From G963663315 sp963663315 (GTDB taxonomy: Bacteria; Pseudomonadota; Gammaproteobacteria; Arenicellales; Poriferihabitantaceae), in contig OY760176.1 in NCBI GenBank assembly GCA_963663315.1, forward strand, positions 62,001-126,000: a stretch of 64,000 nucleotides of DNA, written 5' to 3'. Every line of letters starts with the position of its first letter. Position 1 is the stretch's first letter. The position numbers and the translations under genes are program-made. The notes under the pieces are model-generated. The model had not been told where the DNA came from. It worked only from the letters and a program-made list of their open reading frames with translations, and made no database searches. Positions 59,587 through 64,000 of the stretch are shown one piece after another.

Positions 59587-61539
59587 ATGTCAAAAGCAAC
59601 AGAGCAGGAAAAAAAGCCTACCTTCAGGAAATTCAGGGAGGGTGCGTTCAAGTGGGCAAACTATCAGGACGATATCTTTAATGAAGACACCTCCCACAAA
59701 TGCCCCACTTATGTTAATCGCACGCCGCCGTGCCAGGGCAGTTGCCCTTCAGGCGAAGATATTCGGGGGTGGTTGCAGATTATCCGTGGTATTGAAAAGC
59801 CGCCAGTCGACATGAGTTGGCAAGAGTATGCATTTCGTCGCTCGACCGATGCCAATCCATTCCCCTCGATGATGGGTCGGGTATGTCCCGCCCCTTGTGA
59901 AGCGGGCTGTAACCGCAATGACGTGGATGACTTTGTCGGCATCAATGCAGTCGAACAATTCATTGGTGATACCGCTGTTGAGGAAAACTTCAGGTATGAG
60001 ACTGCGCCACCTCTCAATCAACAGCGTGTTGCCGTCATTGGCGGCGGGCCGGCCGGGCTGGCAGCGGCTTATCAGTTAAGGCGGAAAGGCTATGGCTCGG
60101 TGATTATCGAGAGGCAGGCGGAGCTTGGTGGTATGTTCCGTTACGGGATTCCGGGATATCGAACGCCAAGGAGTGTACTTGATCACGAGATCCAGCGGAT
60201 ACTGGATCTCGACGGTATTGAGGTCAGATTGAATACGCGAGTGGGTACCGACATCACTGTGCAGCAACTCGAAAATGACTATGATGCAATCATCTGGGCG
60301 ATTGGCTGCCAAAGCGGCAACGGTTTGCCTCTTAAAGGCTGGGATGACGCACCGAATTGTGTCAGTGGCGTTGCCTTCCTGGAAGCTTTCAATAAGGGCC
60401 ACATGAAGATCACGGCTGAAAAGGTGGTTTGTGTCGGCGGCGGCGATACTTCGATCGACGTGGTTTCGGTGGCTCGTAGATTGGGCAAGATAGTGAATAT
60501 CAATCAGAAGGATCGTCCAGAGGAAGTCATTGGCGGGTACACGGCCCATGATGCGGCGATGGTTGCACGCAGGCAGGGTTGCGATGTGACCCTGACCGCG
60601 TTGTTCAAGCGCCAGAATATGACGGCATCGGAAATCGAGGTGGAGGACGCCACCACGGAAGGTGTCAATATCATTGATGGCGTGATGCCGGTTGAAATAT
60701 TGATTGGTGACACTGGCAGAGCGGTCGGACTGAAGATGACGCAGTGTGAAATGGATAATAAAGGTGCGCCTGTGGCTGTCGAGGGTACGGAATTCGAGTT
60801 GGAAGCGGATTTGATCGTCTCTGCAATCGGACAGGGCGGTGATCTTGAAGGTATCGAGGATCTGGGTAACCAGCGAAACCTGATCAATGCCGATCCCGGT
60901 TTCCGGGTGCCTGACCGGCCAGGACATTTTGTTGCAGGAGATATTGTTCGTCCCCATTTGTTGACCACTGCGATCGGTCAAGCCTCCATCGCTGCGGCTA
61001 GCGCAATCGGTTATATGGCAGGGAACGACCCATCGAAACGCCCCAGGGTGGATGTGCATCACTTCAATTTGCTGAACAAATTGAACGAGCAGGGCCTGGA
61101 GGTGAGTGAATACGACAAAAGCCAGGTGCATGGTACCGATAGCGCCGGATTTGCGGTACATAATTACGAGGATCGTTCCGCCAATGAAATCATTTCATCA
61201 GACGATTTGTTTCTTGCCCACTTTAAACCTTCAGCCCGAAATAAACGGACCTCGGTGGTGCCCGATGCGGATCAGGTTCTAGGGCACTTCGAGGAACGTC
61301 ACATGATCCTCAGCGAAGAACAGGCAGTGGCGGAGTCGAAGCGATGTATGAGTTGCGGCATGTGTTTTGAGTGCAATAATTGTGTGATCTACTGCCCGCA
61401 AATAGCGGTTTTCCGCGTCAAGAAAGACAAAGCCACGCTCGGTCGTTATGTCGATACCGACTACAGCAAATGCATTGGCTGTCATATCTGTGCCGATGTC
61501 TGCCCCTCTGGATATATTGACATGGGTCTCGGAAAATAA
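59587..61539 (+). CDS. dsrL: DsrL iron-sulfur flavoprotein, NAD(P)H:acceptor oxidoreductase
   Basis: The 650-residue GltD-like protein has an N-terminal Fe-S domain (TPPCQGSCPSGEDI; VCPAPCEAGCNRND), an FAD site VIGGGPAGLAAAYQL, an NAD(P) site VVCVGGGDTSIDVVSVARRLG, and C-terminal ferredoxin motifs (CMSCGMCFECNNC; CIGCHICADVCPSG). DsrL takes electrons from sulfur oxidation by DsrAB to NAD+, and its gene is a marker of the oxidative pathway, although a reductive DsrL-2 also exists. It sits between dsrK and dsrJ as in purple sulfur bacteria. Confidence 0.95.
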   Translation: MSKATEQEKKPTFRKFREGAFKWANYQDDIFNEDTSHKCPTYVNRTPPCQGSCPSGEDIRGWLQIIRGIEKPPVDMSWQEYAFRRSTDANPFPSMMGRVCPAPCEAGCNRNDVDDFVGINAVEQFIGDTAVEENFRYETAPPLNQQRVAVIGGGPAGLAAAYQLRRKGYGSVIIERQAELGGMFRYGIPGYRTPRSVLDHEIQRILDLDGIEVRLNTRVGTDITVQQLENDYDAIIWAIGCQSGNGLPLKGWDDAPNCVSGVAFLEAFNKGHMKITAEKVVCVGGGDTSIDVVSVARRLGKIVNINQKDRPEEVIGGYTAHDAAMVARRQGCDVTLTALFKRQNMTASEIEVEDATTEGVNIIDGVMPVEILIGDTGRAVGLKMTQCEMDNKGAPVAVEGTEFELEADLIVSAIGQGGDLEGIEDLGNQRNLINADPGFRVPDRPGHFVAGDIVRPHLLTTAIGQASIAAASAIGYMAGNDPSKRPRVDVHHFNLLNKLNEQGLEVSEYDKSQVHGTDSAGFAVHNYEDRSANEIISSDDLFLAHFKPSARNKRTSVVPDADQVLGHFEERHMILSEEQAVAESKRCMSCGMCFECNNCVIYCPQIAVFRVKKDKATLGRYVDTDYSKCIGCHICADVCPSGYIDMGLGK

Positions 61540-61560
61540 GATCAGGGCAGTGGACTGATC

Positions 61561-61962
61561 ATGATATTTTTCTTTCGAATGGCAGGACTGGTTGTGATAT
61601 CTGGTATGATCGGCCTGTCTCACTCATCCCGGTCTTATGATCAACCGCCGCAGTCAGTTCTGGATATCCCGAAGGCGGCCAAGGGTGAAAGCTGTGTTGC
61701 ACCGGTTGAAGAGATGCGACGGAACCACATGGAGATGCTTTTCCACCAGCGTGATCAAACCATGTATTTTGGTGTGCGTGATGCCAAAAACAGCCTGATC
61801 GGGTGTCTATCCTGTCATACCCGGAAAGATGCCGGGGGGAAATACATTCCGATCAATGCCCCCGGCCAGTTCTGTCAGGAATGCCATTCCTATACGGCAG
61901 TAAAGATGGACTGTTTTCAATGCCATGCCACCACTCCTGTGCGGACGACTTCCAATAAATGA
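61561..61962 (+). CDS. dsrJ: DsrJ periplasmic triheme cytochrome c
   Basis: The 133-residue protein has an N-terminal signal anchor and three CxxCH heme sites (CLSCH 82-86, CQECH 105-109, CFQCH 118-122). Cys45 (GESCVAP) corresponds to the unusual Cys heme ligand known in DsrJ. It is the periplasmic cytochrome of DsrMKJOP. The stop overlaps the dsrO start by four bases. Confidence 0.95.
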   Translation: MIFFFRMAGLVVISGMIGLSHSSRSYDQPPQSVLDIPKAAKGESCVAPVEEMRRNHMEMLFHQRDQTMYFGVRDAKNSLIGCLSCHTRKDAGGKYIPINAPGQFCQECHSYTAVKMDCFQCHATTPVRTTSNK

Positions 61963-62699
61963 GTACTTTGAGCAAGCCCACCCACTCGCGCAGGACAGTC
62001 CTGAAAAAGTCCGGTATCTTACTTGCCGGTCTGGTATCAGGGATAAAGCTGGTTGACCTTGCGATGGCGGCCACAAAGACCGAAGCAAGCGACCAGCTTG
62101 TCCGATGGGGCATGCTGGTAGATGCAACCCGGTGCGCGGACGGTTGTACCGACTGTGTCGATGCCTGCAATACGGAACACGGACTGACCGGCAAAGGCCG
62201 CCCTCAGACCGATGCACAGTATATTCGTATCGTTGATCTGAAGGATAAATCCACCGGGCATACATCTTCACTGCCGTTGATGTGCCAGCATTGTGAAACA
62301 GCGCCGTGTGTCGATGTCTGCCCGACCGGGGCATCTTTTCGAAGAGAGGATGGGGTTGTACTGGTGGATAAACACACTTGCATTGGCTGTCGCTATTGCA
62401 TGTTGGCCTGTCCCTACAAAGCGCGTTCGTTCATTCACGAAAATCTCACCGATCAGGTACCAACCACCCCCCGTGGCAAGGGCACGGTGGAGTCCTGCAA
62501 TTTTTGCACTCAACGGGTTGATCGTGGCGGAACCCCTGCCTGTGTTGAAGCCTGTGATGCCAACGGTCACAAGGCCCTGGTGTTTGGTGATATGAATGAC
62601 CCGGATAGCGAGTTGTCCAGACAGCTACGGGAAAAATCCTCTGTGCAAATTCGTGCAGACCTCAACCTCAATACCGGGGTGCGTTACCATGGTGTTTGA
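61959..62699 (+). CDS. dsrO: DsrO periplasmic ferredoxin-like subunit
   Basis: The 246-residue protein has a twin-arginine signal (SRRTVLKKSG, then a hydrophobic stretch), so it is exported folded. It carries four [4Fe-4S] ferredoxin motifs (CADGCTDCVDAC; CQHCETAPCVDVCPTG; CIGCRYCMLACPY; CNFCTQR...CVEAC). It passes electrons between DsrJ and the membrane subunit DsrP. The start overlaps dsrJ (ATGA). Confidence 0.95.
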   Translation: MSTLSKPTHSRRTVLKKSGILLAGLVSGIKLVDLAMAATKTEASDQLVRWGMLVDATRCADGCTDCVDACNTEHGLTGKGRPQTDAQYIRIVDLKDKSTGHTSSLPLMCQHCETAPCVDVCPTGASFRREDGVVLVDKHTCIGCRYCMLACPYKARSFIHENLTDQVPTTPRGKGTVESCNFCTQRVDRGGTPACVEACDANGHKALVFGDMNDPDSELSRQLREKSSVQIRADLNLNTGVRYHGV

Positions 62700-62729
62700 C
62701 CTGAACCCCTGAGCCACCACCTGAGCTTG

Positions 62730-63911
62730 ATGAAGCGGATCACTTATACCCCTCTGGCATATAATTGCAGGCTGTACTGGATGTTGCTGGCCGGTTTTGC
62801 GATCCTGACCTTGAACGGTTTGTATTTTGCATGGTTCATGGAACATCATGGTCATTGGGTGACCGGTATGAACAATCAGATTGTCTGGGGGTTGCCGCAT
62901 GTTTTTGCGATTTTTCTGATCGTCACCGCATCGGGTGTCCTGAACATTGCATCGCTCTCATCCGTGTTTGGAAAACCCGCATACAAGGTATGGGCAAGAT
63001 TGTCAGGATTGCTTGCGATTACCTTGCTGGCTGGAGGTCTGATGGTGCTGGTACTCGACCTCGGTCGACCTGATCGCCTGATCATAGCCATGACCCACTA
63101 CAACTTCAAATCAATTTTTGCCTGGAACATTTTTCTCTATACTGGGTTTGTGCTGATTGTCGTGGTCTATCTGTGGATGATGTTCGAGCCGAGGATGGCG
63201 CATAAAGTAAACCCGGTGGGCCGGGTTGCCTTTGTCTGGCGAATCATTCTGACCACCGGGACAGGATCAATCTTCGGGGTGATCGTCGCCCGTCAAGCCT
63301 ATGATACCGTCATCCTGGTCCCCTTGTTCATTGCCATGTCATTGAGTCTCGGCGCCGCATTTTTCGTAACTTACCTGTTTGCCTTGAGGCAACCGGCTTT
63401 TACCGGTGATTCAGACTTGCTCCTGAAATTACGGAAGCTGCTGATAATTTTTATCTGTGCGGTTTTGCTGATCACAATGATTTTTCACATTACAAAAGTC
63501 TGGGACACGGCGACCCGGGATTACGAGCGGTTCATTTTGCTTGACGGCGGTCTGTTGACTGCATTGTTCTGGGCAGGGTCTCTTGTGCTCGGTATGCTGG
63601 CGCCGCTTTTGCTGCTTTCGGGTACGGGCGGCGGCGCTTCGAGCCGAATCCTGTCCGCTTGTGTTCTGCACATTCCGGGCAGCCTGGCTCATCTTTATGT
63701 GATCATTATCGGTGGGCAGGCGTATCCTCTTGTGCTTTTTCAGAACAAGGAGATTTCAAGCAGTTTTTATGATGGCGCTATTGCAGGTTATTGCCCTACA
63801 TTTGCTGAACTGTCGCTTGGCCTCGGCGGAATGTCGCTTGCCATTGTTGCAAGTTTGCTGGTGATCAGGGTTTTGCCCTTTTTGCCTGAAAACATCCCAT
63901 CTCCCGATTAG
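62730..63911 (+). CDS. dsrP: DsrP, NrfD-like membrane subunit
   Basis: The 393-residue protein has about ten membrane helices and an NrfD/PsrC-like arrangement (LVLDLGRPDRLIIAMTHYNFKSIFAWNIFLY is the family core). It interacts with the quinone pool in DsrMKJOP. ATG 62730 is preferred to the TTG at 62727. The next gene, dsrN, starts 6 nt after its stop. Confidence 0.95.
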   Translation: MKRITYTPLAYNCRLYWMLLAGFAILTLNGLYFAWFMEHHGHWVTGMNNQIVWGLPHVFAIFLIVTASGVLNIASLSSVFGKPAYKVWARLSGLLAITLLAGGLMVLVLDLGRPDRLIIAMTHYNFKSIFAWNIFLYTGFVLIVVVYLWMMFEPRMAHKVNPVGRVAFVWRIILTTGTGSIFGVIVARQAYDTVILVPLFIAMSLSLGAAFFVTYLFALRQPAFTGDSDLLLKLRKLLIIFICAVLLITMIFHITKVWDTATRDYERFILLDGGLLTALFWAGSLVLGMLAPLLLLSGTGGGASSRILSACVLHIPGSLAHLYVIIIGGQAYPLVLFQNKEISSSFYDGAIAGYCPTFAELSLGLGGMSLAIVASLLVIRVLPFLPENIPSPD

Positions 63912-63917
63912 CGCCTG

Positions 63918-64000
63918 ATGGCAACGCCAGATCAACTCATGCCTGGCTTCTATCTTTCCGCTTCCCGAAAGTCTTCCGGCAAAACGATTGTGTCAATCGG
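63918..64000 (+). CDS. dsrN: DsrN, siroheme amidation enzyme (3' partial, cut by the window edge)
   Basis: The first 27 codons read MATPDQLMPGFYLSASRKSS and continue GKTIVSI. This is the N-terminus of a cobyrinate a,c-diamide synthase-like enzyme with its P-loop (SRKSSGKT). DsrN amidates siroheme for DsrAB and normally follows dsrP, as here. The gene continues beyond 64000. Confidence 0.8.
   Translation, partial: MATPDQLMPGFYLSASRKSSGKTIVSI

Overview
The window looks like a chromosomal segment of a sulfur-oxidising, probably marine or host-associated proteobacterium (gammaproteobacterial in style) that has been invaded by a large foreign island. The host signature comes from the oxidative-type dissimilatory sulfite reductase operon dsrAB-C-MKLJOP-N at the right end and from an operon on the left that matches catabolism of the marine organosulfonate 2,3-dihydroxypropane-1-sulfonate (DHPS). 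Host DNA is of middling base composition. The block from about 23.9 to 47.9 kb is visibly richer in G and C and reads like alphaproteobacterial plasmid or island DNA.

Left host part (1-23.8 kb). A fused thiamine-diphosphate 2-oxoacid dehydrogenase E1 gene, open at the left edge, overlaps a malonyl-CoA:ACP transacylase-like gene. Two convergent FAD amine-oxidase-type genes follow, then a WYL-regulator remnant, a cysteine desulfurase-like gene, an arginine deiminase/DDAH-family gene and a cold-shock gene with a long leader. A six-gene minus-strand operon (TRAP transporter dctP-dctQ-dctM, then hpsN-, hpsO- and hpsP-like dehydrogenases) should import DHPS and oxidise it to sulfolactate. A nicotinamidase gene follows. 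A methyltransferase gene then precedes a complete branched-chain-amino-acid-type ABC importer and a coupled polytopic membrane protein of unknown role.

Island (about 23.8-47.9 kb). Each side carries a tandem pair of tyrosine recombinases, in mirror-image orientation and with the same 3-nt spacing. The left pair's second gene is cut by an IS3-family element. A near-identical inverted copy of that element lies 12.5 kb away. Between the two copies are an orphan type I restriction gene hsdR, an IS256 relic, a five-gene inositol cluster and an IS21 element. The inositol cluster holds myo-inositol-phosphate synthase, an inositol-monophosphatase-family enzyme, a broken nucleotidyltransferase copy, a PfkB kinase and a fused cytidylyltransferase/CDP-alcohol phosphotransferase. 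The IS21 istA gene is split by an IS256 element with a clean 9-bp target duplication. Beyond the right integrase pair lie plasmid-type genes (DUF2493, toprim), the latter cut by a second type of IS3-family element that forms the present island edge.

Right host part (49.3-64 kb). A RES/Xre-type toxin-antitoxin pair and a HigA relic lie downstream of a compact operon: DUF924, a TauD-like dioxygenase, an unknown protein and an orphan Cas6 (Cmx6-type). No CRISPR array or other cas gene was seen. The dsr operon follows on the plus strand and runs off the right edge inside dsrN. It lacks dsrEFH at the position where they usually lie.

The most unusual content is the di-myo-inositol-phosphate-type pathway, best known from hyperthermophiles, on a mobile composite segment, and the TauD-unknown-Cas6 operon. 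All assignments were made by reading sequences and recalling family features; no database search was run.
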